Below, in pieces: positions 22,146 through 33,263 of a DNA stretch of 64,000 nucleotides. The position numbers and the translations under genes are program-made. The stretch spans positions 377,742,166 to 377,806,165 of the forward strand of contig NC_080672.1 in NCBI RefSeq assembly GCF_030247195.1. Reading direction: 5' to 3'. Under the pieces are notes generated by a model that saw only the letters and a program-made list of their open reading frames with translations, had not been told where the DNA came from and ran no database searches. Within the stretch, counting starts at the first letter, position 1. Each line of letters begins with the position of its first letter. The DNA is from Topomyia yanbarensis. Lineage: Eukaryota > Arthropoda > Insecta > Diptera > Culicidae.

Positions 22146-23698
22146 CGATACAATTTGTATGTGTACTGATATAGAACAATAGCTAGCTTGATTCACTGGT
22201 GCCTGTAGCCTGCTATAGCGTAGCAATTTTTTTTGCTTCTGCTTTTTGCGACATCAGAAGGTAGACCTTCTAGTTCTTTTGGTAATACATTTAACAAATT
22301 TCACGTACCGTCAAGTCCCCAGTTACCGTGCGTTTAGGTGGATTTGACGTGACTTCAAATCCTTTTTTTTATCAAAATGAAAACCGCCCTCATAGTCACC
22401 GTAAAAATACCTATCTAAATACGTCACAATTTAGAAATAATATAAAACTATTACCAAATACAAATTTGTATTTGCTATTACCAACAAAACGAGAATAAGT
22501 AGTTGAGGACATTTGTTTGGCACCAGTGCACGTTATATGATCAACTTACGGTGTATTTAAAATTTTGATTCAACTTTAGTTGGAATGTTTCAATAAAACG
22601 ATGAAACGAAAGGATTTGGGATCTGGATCTCTCCGATGGATTTAGGGAGCTAGTTCTTTAAATTTCGTGATTTTGAAACTGCACGGTGAACGACACATGC
22701 ACGGCGACTGGCGATTTGAAGGAAAATTAGAAGATATTAGTAATCAGTGTTTTCATTCGATTTGTAGACAATTTTCTTTAATCAATTAAATTGTGGGCAG
22801 TTTCCTTCAGTTGATTTAATCATTTAAATTTATATTTTGATCCTATTGATTACCAAAAATCCTTCCTAACTGGGGTTCTAATCTACCCGACCAAGGCTAG
22901 TCTTGAAAATAGTTTCATTTAAATAGAATATATCAAAAATTGTGTTAGCATGATGCCTTGGAACTGGTAATACTCGCAGAACACCAGACAAAGAAAATAG
23001 AAGTTGAACCGTCTCTGCGCATCTACAAATCGCTTGCTAAATCAGAAGATTTTGTACGAATTTCGACATTCTCTGCGTTCGAACATTTTATGGATATTTT
23101 TCTACTCATTTCGGTTTAGCATCTTCTACGCCTTTTAAAGGTGTAGCTTGGAACACCTAGTGTTTTCCAGCACCGTCAAGCATTGTCATATTCGGTTAGC
23201 GCATAAATACTGTGAACTCTAGAATATACTTTGTTGTAACGAGAGTAAGTACTATAACCTTTCTTGTGACAATGAACATATTTTTAGGATTGTCTTTGAT
23301 TTGGAATTGATTTCATTATGAACTTTTCAAAATTTAATTTAGTTTCTAGTGACTATATCAAATTGTCAGAATTAAAAGCTTTATGCAATTTTTTTTAAGC
23401 CCCTCCCGAAACAAAATCCTGGCTACGGGCCTGTACTTAACCTCATTAGCTGAAACATGTGTGGACATCAATCAATGGGAAATTTTCTCACCAATCTAAT
23501 GGATCTAGAAGATTTCAAATACAAAGTATATTTTTTGAGCTAGAACTATTTTAAGACAACTAAGTTTTTAACACAAAAAGTTCAATAACTTAGAAACCGT
23601 TGAGATTTGATGGTATCTGTAGAACGATTTTTTTCTCCAAATATGACAGTCAATCATCCCTCGGGAGGTTCTTAACCATGAACCAAACACCCTGTATA

Positions 23699-25078
23699 CA
23701 GCCAAAATAATGGTTGTATGGTACACCTATCGGATGAAAGCGATGGGTTGAATGAGTTAATTTCTACTGATGCAAGTTAGTTTCGTATACCCTCCATTGA
23801 CTATTACTACCAACTTTAAAATTTGTAGATCTTCTTCCGCTGAATTCAGTATTAAATCCATAAAAGAGTACTGACTAACATTCAAAGGAATGTCGTACAC
23901 GTTAAGAAAAACGGAATAGTCCTATACTTTATTTGTGGTTCCTATCATTATATTCGTAAATCGCTAAGAATTGGTTTCGTACAGACAATTTTAATAAATT
24001 ATACGAATTTTTCGTACATATGATAAATTGTATGTCTATTGAAACACTTTTATTTTTTATTACGAGTTTATCGTAAAAACCACGAAACGACTTTCGTTGG
24101 CCTATTACGAATCAGCTTCATTTGGCAAACGAATCTGCTGGTTTTAACTGCTCGTTGGTTTTGTAAGAATAAGTTTGAGTTTTCTCTCTTCCAGGATAAT
24201 TCACAAAGAAACCGAGCTTGTTCCATATTCTGCCGGAGAAATGCTAAAATAATTTTCTAATAAATACGAAAACTTTTCTAAGATGAGCGAAAATGAATTC
24301 GTGCGACAAACGACATCGTTCGTAGTATACACAAACACTTATTAAAAAAAATTAAATAAAATGGGTGTTGTCAAACATCGATCCTAAGACATTTAATGAA
24401 AACAATAATATTCTAATAAATACTTGTCTAAGATGAAAGAAATTGAAATCGTTCGTAATATACACAAACATGTATTAAAAAAAAGAAACATTTCGTTTCA
24501 TTTACCAAAACTAACGTCGTTATCAACGATAAAATTCGTGTAATGTACACCAAATATGTAAAATTTACGAACACTTTCGTTCATCGAGCGGCCATTTTTT
24601 TCAGTTCATGAAATGAACAATATTTACTATTTACAATGCACGAAAATGCTTCGTTGCAGAAAACGAAGAATGAACTCGTGCATTGCACGATCATTTTTAT
24701 AATATTTACGAATTTATACTTTCAGTGTACTGTTAGATAAACAGTTGTCGATAATTTGAACAATACTATTCGGCGGATATATTAACGTTGGTAATTGGCA
24801 TGCTTTAACTCATTCTCAATGTAGGTATAATGATATTAATAACCTGAAACATCTAGTAGACTATGATCAGTCCTCATTCAATTACAAGTATTGTCTATAA
24901 CTTTTATAATGATAAGTTTGACTGTTTGTAAATTTTCACACAGTTATATAGCTAGTAGCTCTTTATGACTATCGCTTGATTCTCACACCAAAAATAGCGA
25001 GCTCTCCAAGCTAATAAATATTTATATCCAGGAACTACATTCTTTGACCACTGATCTCATGCCGGAGCTGCTGCTGTT
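23699..25078. other. AT-rich stretch without a gene
   Basis: Apart from the direct repeat at 24255-24490 and the many tacgaa/ttcgta words, nothing recognisable. The open frame at 24039-24260 has no domain and lies in the repeat-like sequence. Confidence 0.5.
24255..24490. repeat. Diverged direct repeat, period about 155 bp
   Basis: ttctaataaatac and cgttcgta-tatacacaaac recur in the same order at about 24255-24350 and about 24412-24490. Both lie in an AT-rich stretch rich in ttcgta/tacgaa words between 23930 and 24720 that looks like a decayed mobile element. Confidence 0.55.
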
Positions 25079-25282
25079 CTAATTCCGCTTCGATGCAGAC
25101 CCGCTGACCTGATTCAGATAGGAGCTGTAATAACGATCACCTCGATAGCAATTTACATAGTGCCGACCTTCATCGACATTGAGAACATAAATCAGATTTA
25201 CACGACCTGGCTGTGGCTGGGCTGTGCTCGTACGGCCAGTACCAAGTATTAATTGTCCACATGTACGCGAATGTGGTGCGAC
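25079..25282 (-). CDS. Weak candidate: last coding exon of a minus-strand gene
   Basis: On the minus strand, a 67-codon frame is open from 25282 to a TAG at 25079-25081. It has balanced codon use, while the other minus-strand frames are closed. It includes NLIYVLNVDEGRHYVNCYRG. It has no ATG, so it would need an upstream exon. An open piece at about 25376-25480 on the same strand, ending at a possible GTGAAG donor, is a possible partner, but no convincing acceptor was found between them. I do not recognise the protein. It may be chance or a decayed element. Confidence 0.25.
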   Translation of the reverse strand, partial: VAPHSRTCGQLILGTGRTSTAQPQPGRVNLIYVLNVDEGRHYVNCYRGDRYYSSYLNQVSGSASKRN

Positions 25283-27209
25283 TTACTTTGCAATGATCTC
25301 GCGCGCAGTTACAACAGTTTGCCTCTATGTACCTTCAATGTAATAGCAGCTGAGGGCACGAAAAAACCTTCACCGGCAGTACACATCCAACGAAATTGTC
25401 GCCGTAGCCGGAGCCGCAGCCGGAGTTGGCCTCTATACACGAACGCCACCAGCTTGCATAGGTACCTACTGCCTGATCGGGTCCAGAGAGATAGGTCAAG
25501 CAGATCAAGCAGCACCTGGTAGGTAATTCTCAGGGCTCGCCTGGCACTCTGTCTTGTGTGATTATTGGAAAACGTAATTTGCCCTTTGTGTAGGGAGTAG
25601 TCGTGTTTGAGCTTTTAAATACCATCGAGAATCATGGGTGTAGAACCCAACGGCAGCGGTTGAATATCGTAGTGAGTGAATCACCGTTGCAGTCGGTGGA
25701 GGGAATGACACTGCATTTTATTGCAAAGGTAGCGACACTTTCAATTTCGTTCGAGCGTAGATTGCTGCCCTGTGCGCTTGTGAGCTGAAGGGAATTAATT
25801 ACTTCAATCGGTTTCGAACGGCTCGATCTTGATTAGAAATAACACGGCTGGGTTTGAGGATGTGAGTCTCCACCTATTTTGAATTTAAATTAAAAATTTG
25901 AGAACAATTTCAATACAGTGGGCTGGACACGACCTTTGAGAATAAATAAATGTAATTGTAACTCATCAATCGTCTACCACAGTTAATTTAGTAGGGTTCT
26001 GGGCCTGTTTCAAATCTATACCAATGATTCAAGATAAACATGCATAATCTTTCTAGATCTACTTTATTGATTCATGTTAAAAGTTATAATTCACCAAACT
26101 GTCGCAATGTACCGCGGGCTCCTTATGAACGAATCCGTCTCTCACTGCCATATATGATTGCATCTCCTGATAATCAATGCAGCAGCCAGAAATAGCCACA
26201 ATTCCACAATCAAACCAAACATCTCCGATCTACTCGATGAAGCCAGCGATACTAATAGGAGCATACCGTCGCAAATCATTGCGGACGCACGCATGACTCT
26301 TTAGACTTCAAAAGAATTATAAATCAAATGCCGAAGAATTCACTCGGTTCACACGTAGGTACGTACCTACCAAAAATGCTCGATCTGCTGATAGCCCAAC
26401 TCAAGCAACCCTTGTTTGAGCTTCTGGTGGCCCATTCGAAAGATCTCTTTTGCACCCGAGGAAAGACCGGCAAATTGAATCGCGAGTGAAACAAAAAAAA
26501 ATAAAAATAACGCGCAAAATACCATAAATATCGTCGATCGCAATAAATCTGTCTCGAGTTTGGAGTGCTGACCACAAATAGTGGTTCTGCCGTGCACGTC
26601 GAACTGCCGCCGCGTGAGTTGCTAGCTGCAAACGCAACACAACGACCTACCGATATTGATAAAGGTGCTGAATTCCTGCGACCTTTTCTGATGGTGTTGC
26701 AATAAAGGTTGTTGTGTTCTTTGGTACCACGTTGGTAGCAGCAGCTACCTGGTACTTACTATTTCGGACCAAATTGAGCAGCTACACTGCTGCTTCGAAC
26801 GCTGACGATGGTGTTACTATCTTAAGACGAATGACCCGCTAGCACTGTGATTAAGTCTGTCACTAGGACAAATTTATTCTCGAGTAATTACAATTGGTCT
26901 GCTAGATTGCGTTCGTAATTGCAATTGAGAGTTCTAGTAATTTCTACTAACAAGGACAATTGTAAAGAGTGAGTCGATAATTATTGTGATTTTTTCAAAC
27001 TTGTGTACCTTTGTTCATACTTGACCGATATGAACCAAGTTTCTCTTTCGAGTGTATTGTTTAGATCCTGGAAACCTGATGGATAGACATCATTTAACCG
27101 ACTCAAGTGTCCTTCAAAGATTCAGGGTCGGACGACAATGGACCACAAGTCAGGAGCTAGATGAAAATGGAGAAAAACTGACAGAGCGCCGATTGCTCAT
27201 TTCAAACGG
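25283..27209. other. Region without a supported gene
   Basis: Less repeat-like than its neighbours, with higher GC around 25300-25560 and 26560-26830, so it may be host intergenic or intronic DNA. Short open frames (25253-25522, 25603-25788, 26324-26640) show no domains. Confidence 0.4.
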
Positions 27210-27480
27210 AATCCGAATTTTTCGACGTGGGATTTGGCCAAAACTCTCGATGTTTCGCAAAGTTTTGTCCAGAGGAACAATAAACGATCCGGATTGAAAA
27301 AGTACAAGGTGCATAACTTCCCAAAACTGGACGAACACCAGTAAAATGTTGCCAAAGCGCGCACCCTGAAACTGTGTATGATGTTACTAACGAAATATTG
27401 GTGTTGCGCTATTTATGATGAGACCAACATCAAAGCGAATTTCGTATTTAGAATTCTGCGAATAGTTGGAATAAGCACAC
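27210..27480 (+). pseudogene. mariner/ITm-like transposase relic
   Basis: The plus-strand frame reads STWDLAKTLDVSQSFVQR (helix-turn-helix-like), then KYKVHNFPKLDEHQ, a stop, and VAKARTLKL followed by YDETNIKANF. This order and the DET-x-K-x-F block resemble ITmD37-type mariner transposases of mosquitoes. It is short, has an in-frame stop, and is missing the C-terminal half. Confidence 0.6.
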
Positions 27481-29116
27481 CATCCTTGAATGCAATCAGA
27501 GCCATAGCGTGAAATTCTGGCGCCCGTGGCGGGGTTTCAAATTTGTCCCTCCTTGGTATTTTTGGCCCTTCCCTTTAACTGAACTTTAAAATAAATAATT
27601 TAAGGAGGCATTGGAGTTTTTATCATGCTTCCTTACTAATTTACAAATATCCCATTCTCGAAAACGGGAAAGCAAAATATATTGCATGTGGTAATACACG
27701 CTTTAGTGTTCAACAGTCTTCCCAAATAAAAATCGTACACAATGTTTGCTCTGATTCTGTACTCATATTAAACCAACATTTTGTGTTCGAACTCGAACAC
27801 GCTATTTCGTACCAAAACACGTGCACATGTTCACCTACAAAACCGAACCTCATGTACGTACACGGTGTACGTACACACAGGTTCGTGGCATTAGTTTTCT
27901 CTTTCTCACTCTTATCACAACTAGCGTTGGCTCTTTTTGCCTTGTGCGAATCGTTCTCGTGTACGCACCCGCTGTACGTACATGGTTTTTTTGAACTAGA
28001 GGTTGTAAATCGTTTGCTTGAGTTCCATGTTCGAGGTGAACCTGTATATTGAGACGAAGCATGTTTGCGGTTGAACGCGTGCACGAAATTTTGTACACGG
28101 GTACAAACTTGTTCATGTTCATGGGAAGTCTGGTGTTCAAAAAACATTTTTAGTATCATTCGAAAACCTCTTTTCGATTTCCGGCTCTTTGAAGTTGAAA
28201 TGTAGTATCAATAATTGGGGCTCGTAAGTTCATCGCAAACGAAAATTCAAAAAGGGTCTAAAAGCATATTTAACGTTCACCCATCTTTTCTCAAAAATCA
28301 TAAACCAAATGGAAATTTTAGATGGAATGACAACATGTTTTCTGCAAAATTTATAAAAATGCTCTCCTCTACAACTTTGTCGAAGACAGCAAAGCGCTAT
28401 CTCTTCTGGTTAAAGGATAAATTTCTTTAGACTTATGTAATATTTATTTTAAATAATATTGCCTATAAAGGGTACTTTTTACACACACACACATTGTAGA
28501 AAATTTAAACCACAAATATGGGCTGTTTTTACTCGAATGAATTAAGTACCTCGAAACGCTGTTTTGAGCCACTGTACGCTGTCCGTTCAAATATTTTGAC
28601 AGCAGTTGGGGTTAGAACCTAACTAAGTTTCCCTCAATAAAAAACGGCAGTAGAATATGGACGCTTTATTTATTCTATAGCAGCGCTATTAGTGATCGGA
28701 TAGGGAATATTTCGAAAGCAAATTGTTAGAAAAATACACTTATTTCAGTGGAGAAAGTGTCGTTTTGATACAAGTAGTTGAAAAAGTTGTGGTTGATGGA
28801 AGACGAGAAAAGAAACTTTATCCAAAAAAGCAACTTATATTTTACTTAAATCACACGCCAAAAATCCCACCTCGTCGAAAAGTTGAACATCACCTCTTCT
28901 GTAGATTCAAGTATATTTTCTCTAATAAATTCGCCCGAAAACTGATGATCTCACAAAGAATTAGTAGCTGTGGACTCAAAACCGAGTTTTTAAGAACCAA
29001 CAACATGGTGGAGTCGAACTTGTATAAGCAGGATTGTCCAGAGAAATGTATACATTCTTTCATCAGGGCTGACAAATGTCCAGATGGCTCTACGATTAGG
29101 TTCTGTTATTAACTTC
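27481..29116. other. Unassigned, with palindrome-rich segment 27700-28150
   Basis: 27700-28150 is dense in self-complementary words (gtgttcgaactcgaacac at 27783-27800, gtgtacgtacaca near 27868). Its two ends are weakly inverted (acagtcttccc at 27714-27724 versus gggaagtctg at 28120-28130), suggesting a MITE-like unit. The open frame 28723-29112 has no recognisable domain. 28360-28420 carries a tacaactttgtcgaagaca motif seen in several repeats of this window. Confidence 0.4.
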
Positions 29117-29128
29117 GATCGTATCTCC

Positions 29129-29340
29129 TACATCGTTGAGTTTTTGTTTGTATTGGAACAGCTCAATTGAATTACTTTCCGCAAATAACACTGGAGTTCC
29201 TCAAGGCAGTACACTAGCACCAGAGCTATTTTCGCTGTATGTTAACGACGTTGCCTTAAGTCCTGGCAGCATACTCTTAAAAAATATTTCGTCATTCGTA
29301 ATCAGTCTGACTTCTTCGCACTACAAATGATTCTGGATTC
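29129..29340 (+). pseudogene. Jockey-type reverse transcriptase fragment
   Basis: The plus-strand frame contains GVPQGSTLAPELFSLYVND, the RT block of Jockey-like non-LTR elements. After a frameshift, QSDFFALQMILDSLNDWW follows at about 29303-29355. It ends abruptly at the start of the TIR element at 29360. Confidence 0.75.
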
Positions 29341-29359
29341 TCTCAACGACTGGTGGTAT

Positions 29360-31171
29360 CCCAACAAACATTAGGAGCTGAACTATAAGACTACGTGTTG
29401 ATTTAAAGCAGATTAAAGGTTATGTAAGCTGAATAAAACTTTCGCTGAACTATTTAAACATTAACAGTTTATTCAGCCTATTTAAAATCCAGTATTCGCT
29501 AGTTCCAACTAGGCTGAACTATACTGCTAATAAATGTAATAGCGACAATATTAAAGCTTTTATTCAACCATCTTAATTAGACTGAATTGCGAGTTGAATA
29601 AACGATGCTGTTACCAAAAGTATTACCATTAATCATTAAGCTGCACTACATGTCTTCAAGAGGTTGTTTCTACCTTTACATTTGCCGTTATACCACCTTT
29701 GACTTTCAGCCGAATTATGTGTTTAACAAAGGTAATTGTAACTACTACAAAAATTGGCGCGATTAGCAAATCATGAGGAATGGCAACCGACCTGGGTTCG
29801 AGTCCCAATACACACAATATTTTTTTTACTATTATGTGAAGGATTTTTTAATTATTTCGGTATATTCCAATTGAGATGTTTTGCATATATTGCAGTTAAG
29901 AAGCAATAGATCAATAAATGAATAAAGAAATAAAGAAAGTTTATTTAGTTTTTTTTTATATCTACTGAGTTTTCACCACGGGAAATACACGATTTACAGT
30001 TTTTCAATGTACAAGCTTACCAAATCACTCGCGCCCTCGTTTATGTAAATTTACCTTTTAATTCGAAACGGTCTGTTTACTTGTGAAACATGAATATTCT
30101 CATATTGAACACAATTGAAACTTTTTGTTCCAATGTTGCTATAAATTTTAGACACCAGCATTGTTACCATGATTTTTTTTCTATCCATCGACTAGCAAAC
30201 AAAGGTACAATGAAATGATTATTCACGCTGGCCGACTTAATTGATATAAATAAATAAACTATTGAATTCGAACAGCGACTTCCGCTTACCAAAAAAAAAA
30301 TCACAATGGGAACAAAATAATTTGGCAGGGAGTGGTAAATAAATTGAGGAGATTGCCACCTTAGAATTATAAATGACTTCAATCCATCATTCAGTTACCA
30401 CCACTTTCATATAACACCCATTTTTACTTATCTAAATATTTTGTGACAACCATAAATTCTCACCTTGGAAACAAAAACGACTATAATCATCATTTTTGAA
30501 ATAAATAAATTATCTAATTTAAAATTCCCGAATGTTCTAAAAATTATTAAATAAAAAAAATTGAAATGAAAATATTATCGTAGGTTGGGATTCGAACCCA
30601 AGTCAACTAGGTTCACTCAAATCTATAGAAGGCTACTGTAGCCTTTGTACAGACACTATTCAGCAGCCTAGACTTGTCGGTACATCGGTGAACTCTTAAG
30701 CATTCGATGTATGCAAGATTGATGCAGACAGTAAGGTAAGTGCTTAGTATTCAACAGGTTGCTGGTTCGGATCCAGGTACGTGATATGATATCCAACAAG
30801 GTAATACAATTTTTCTCTAACTGTAACGTAACACTAATAAAAGAATATGGCTTCCAAAGAGATTGATGGCGTGTGTAACTTGAAATTGAATGTCTTTTTT
30901 AACAATTTTCCTATGATAATTCTCTCAGCTGAATAGCGGTAACGAAAAGGTTTATTGATAAAGCTGAACTGTGGTTTTCTTTAGGCTGTATACGTGCTGA
31001 AGAATTGTTCTTTCATGTGTCTTAATCAGACCAGCTGAATAAATTCTCCAAATCCCGGATGTTTAAGGGTGGAATAAACGATATATGATTACACGTATAC
31101 TTCCAATGTTCAGCTAGAGCTGAATAAAGCAACTGTTAAAACGTTTATAAAACCACGAAATGTTTGTTGGG
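29360..31171. mobile_element. TIR element with tRNA-like T-arm segments
   Basis: Ends carry the inverted repeat cccaacaaacatt (29360-29372 and its complement at 31159-31171). The ends are also rich in agctgaataaa-type subrepeats. Inside are three segments resembling the T-arm/B-box of tRNA: ggttcgagtccc near 29794-29805, its reverse-strand form at about 30590-30602, and ggttcggatcc near 30764-30777. No protein-coding ORF. The flanking sequences differ in origin (Jockey fragment left, BEL fragment right), so no target duplication can be claimed beyond TAT. Confidence 0.55.
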
Positions 31172-31214
31172 TATTCTTGTTTTTGCACCTACTAAAACGC
31201 ACTCGATGCGATCG

Positions 31215-33263
31215 CACAGTGGTCCCAAAGAGCAAAAAAGGGGGTTTTTTAGATTGCGTCAAAACGGTTGACTTAAGCAATATGGTGTCTTTGAGAAAGT
31301 TTCTTGGAGTAGAACTCCCCTTCTTTATGTCTTATCGGATTGATGATTAATCCCCCTAAAAGTGAGTTACGAAATTTATTTTCTTCAGCAATTCAGATAG
31401 ACAAATACTTACTTCAGCAAAGTTGTAGAAAAACTCGTTACAAACATTTTACCCGAAGACTTCAACTCTCTATCTTTTAAGGTTTTTGAGATATGGGACA
31501 TTATTTGCGAAAGGCCCCTTAAAAACAGTTTTTTCATCATAAGTTTTCTTCTAGATTTTTTTCATAATATAAATGTTCTAGAACATTGTTTGGACTATTA
31601 AACTGCATTACTTTGCCGAAGATAGAAACTTGCTATCGCTAGTATGTGTGGAGATATTCACATTTTTTGATTGAAAATAGCTCTTTTTCCAATGCCGATA
31701 ACTTTTAAACGGGCAAAAACGGGCCACTTTGTAAATAAAGTACGGAGTACGGATTCCCGGACAAACTGACGCGATTAGTGAAGGCGACGATGGATCGGGT
31801 GATGTGCGTAGTACGTGTCTCAGGGACGCTCTCGAGCCCCTTCGAATCACGCAGAGGGTTACGGCAAGGTGATGGTCTCTCGTGTCTGTTATTCAACATC
31901 GCGCTGGAAGGTGTAATAAGAAGAGCAGGAATCGACACGAGTGGTACGATTTTCACAAAGTCCGTTCAGCTACTTGGCTTCGCCGATGACGTTGATATTA
32001 TTGCACGAAACTTTGAGAAGATGGAGGAAGAATACATCAGACTGAAAAGAGAAGCCAAGCGCGTCGGACTTGCCATCAACACGTCGAAGACAAAGTACAT
32101 GATAGGAAGAGGTTCACGAGAAGAGAATGAGAACCGCCCGCCTCGAGTTTGCATCGGTGGCGACGAAATCGAGGTGGTTGAAGAGTTCGTGTACTTGGGC
32201 TCACTGGTGACCGCCGACAATGATACCAGCAGAGAGATTCGTAGACGCATCGTGGCAGGAAATCGTGCCTACTTTGGCCTCCGCAAGACACTTCGGTCGA
32301 ACAGAGTTCGCCGTCGTACGAAGTTGACCATCTACAAGACGCTGATTAGACCGGTAGTTCTCTACGGGCACGAGACCTGGACCATGCTCGTGGAGGACCA
32401 ACGCGCACTTGGTGTCTTCGAACGGAAAGTGCTGCGTACCATCTACGGTGGAGTGCAGATGGAAGACGGCACATGGAGACGGCGAATGAACCATGAGTTG
32501 CATCAGCTGTTGGGGGAGCCACCCATCTGTCATACCGCGAAAATCGGACGACTACGGTGGGCCGGGCACGTAGCCAGAATGTCGGACAATAGCCCGGTGA
32601 AAACGGTTCTCAATTGCAATCCGACCGGTACAAGAAGACGTGGCGCGCAGCGAGCACGATGGATCGACCAGGTGGAAGACGATTTGCGGACCCTTCGCAG
32701 ACTGCGTGGCTGGCGACGCGCGGCCATGGACCGAGTGGAATGGAGGAATCTTTTGTATACGGCACAGGCCACTTCGGCCTTAATCTGTTAATAAATAAAT
32801 AAATCAATCAAAACATGTGAATATCTCCACACATACTAGCGGTAGCGAGTTTCCGTCTTCGGCAAAGTAATGCAGTTTAATAGTCCAAACAATGTTCTAG
32901 AACATTTATATCATGGAAAAAATCTAGAAGAAAACTTATGATGAAAAAACTGTTTTTAAGGGGCCTTTCGCAAATAATGTCCCATATCTCAAAAACCTTA
33001 AAAGATAGAGAGTTGAAGTCTTCGGGTAAAATGTTTGTAACGAGTTTTTCTACAACTTTGCTGAAGTAAGTATTTGTCTATCTGAATTGCTGAAGAAAAT
33101 AAATTTCGTAACTTACTATTAGGGGGATTAATCATTAATCTGATAAGACAGAAAGAAGGGGAGTTCTACTCCAAGAAACTTTTTCAAAGACACCATATTG
33201 CTAAAGTCAACCGTTTTGACGCAATCTATAAAACCCCCTTTTTTGCTCTTTGGGACCACTGTG
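31215..33263. mobile_element. Long-TIR element inserted in the BEL RNase H frame
   Basis: Arms of about 455-465 bases (31215-about 31677 and about 32808-33263) are inverted copies at well over 90 percent identity by eye. The ends read cacagtggtcccaaagagc. gatcg lies outside both ends (31210-31214, 33264-33268), and removing the element restores the BEL frame, which proves the boundaries. The loop contains an RTE-like retroelement relic. Confidence 0.85.
31746..32805 (+). pseudogene. RTE-like reverse transcriptase, 5'-truncated
   Basis: The frame is open to 32791 and starts inside the RT domain (FPDKLTRLVKATMDRV). It shows the RT blocks LRQGDGLSCLLFNIALEG and FADDVDIIARN, then thumb and C-terminal sequence with GRLRWAGHVARM and RWIDQVEDDL, and ends after ATSALIC. 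A short ataaataaataaa tail follows, typical of RTE-type 3' ends. The remaining reading frame is intact, but endonuclease and first RT blocks are missing. The RTE assignment rests on motif memory. Confidence 0.8.

Larger units (their letters stand above)
18700..23433. mobile_element. hAT-type element with perfect 8-bp target duplication
   Basis: The left end starts caggcacgtagccag and the right end finishes ctggctacgggcctg, giving a 15-bp inverted repeat with one mismatch that begins CAGG as in many hAT elements. tacttaac occurs directly outside both ends (18692-18699 and 23434-23441), a perfect 8-bp duplication characteristic of hAT. No hAT transposase is recognisable. The interior carries fragments of Jockey-like gag, a gag-only element and a palindrome. 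Confidence 0.85.
10139..23694. mobile_element. Outer TIR element (about 1.6 kb before nested insertions)
   Basis: The first about 135 bases (cagggtgtttggttcatg...) are the near-exact reverse complement of the last about 135 (ending catgaaccaaacaccctg). TATA lies just outside both ends (10135-10138, 23695-23698), so a TA or TATA target duplication is possible. Removing the BEL element 10727-17915 and the hAT-like element 18700-23433 leaves about 1.6 kb made of diverged AT-rich subrepeats (compare about 10270-10380 with about 10610-10715, and about 10520-10590 with about 18045-18110). It has no ORF, so it is presumably non-autonomous. Alternatively, two oppositely oriented copies of one repeat flank the region; the repeat continuity across the BEL insertion argues against this. 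Confidence 0.6.

Noticed and set aside
30590..30780. Functional tRNA genes
   Set aside because: Only T-arm-like segments are present; acceptor, D and anticodon arms cannot be folded around them.
33226..33263. C-terminal extension of the second BEL pol fragment
   Set aside because: These codons belong to the inserted long-TIR element; the BEL sequence ends at the gatcg duplication.
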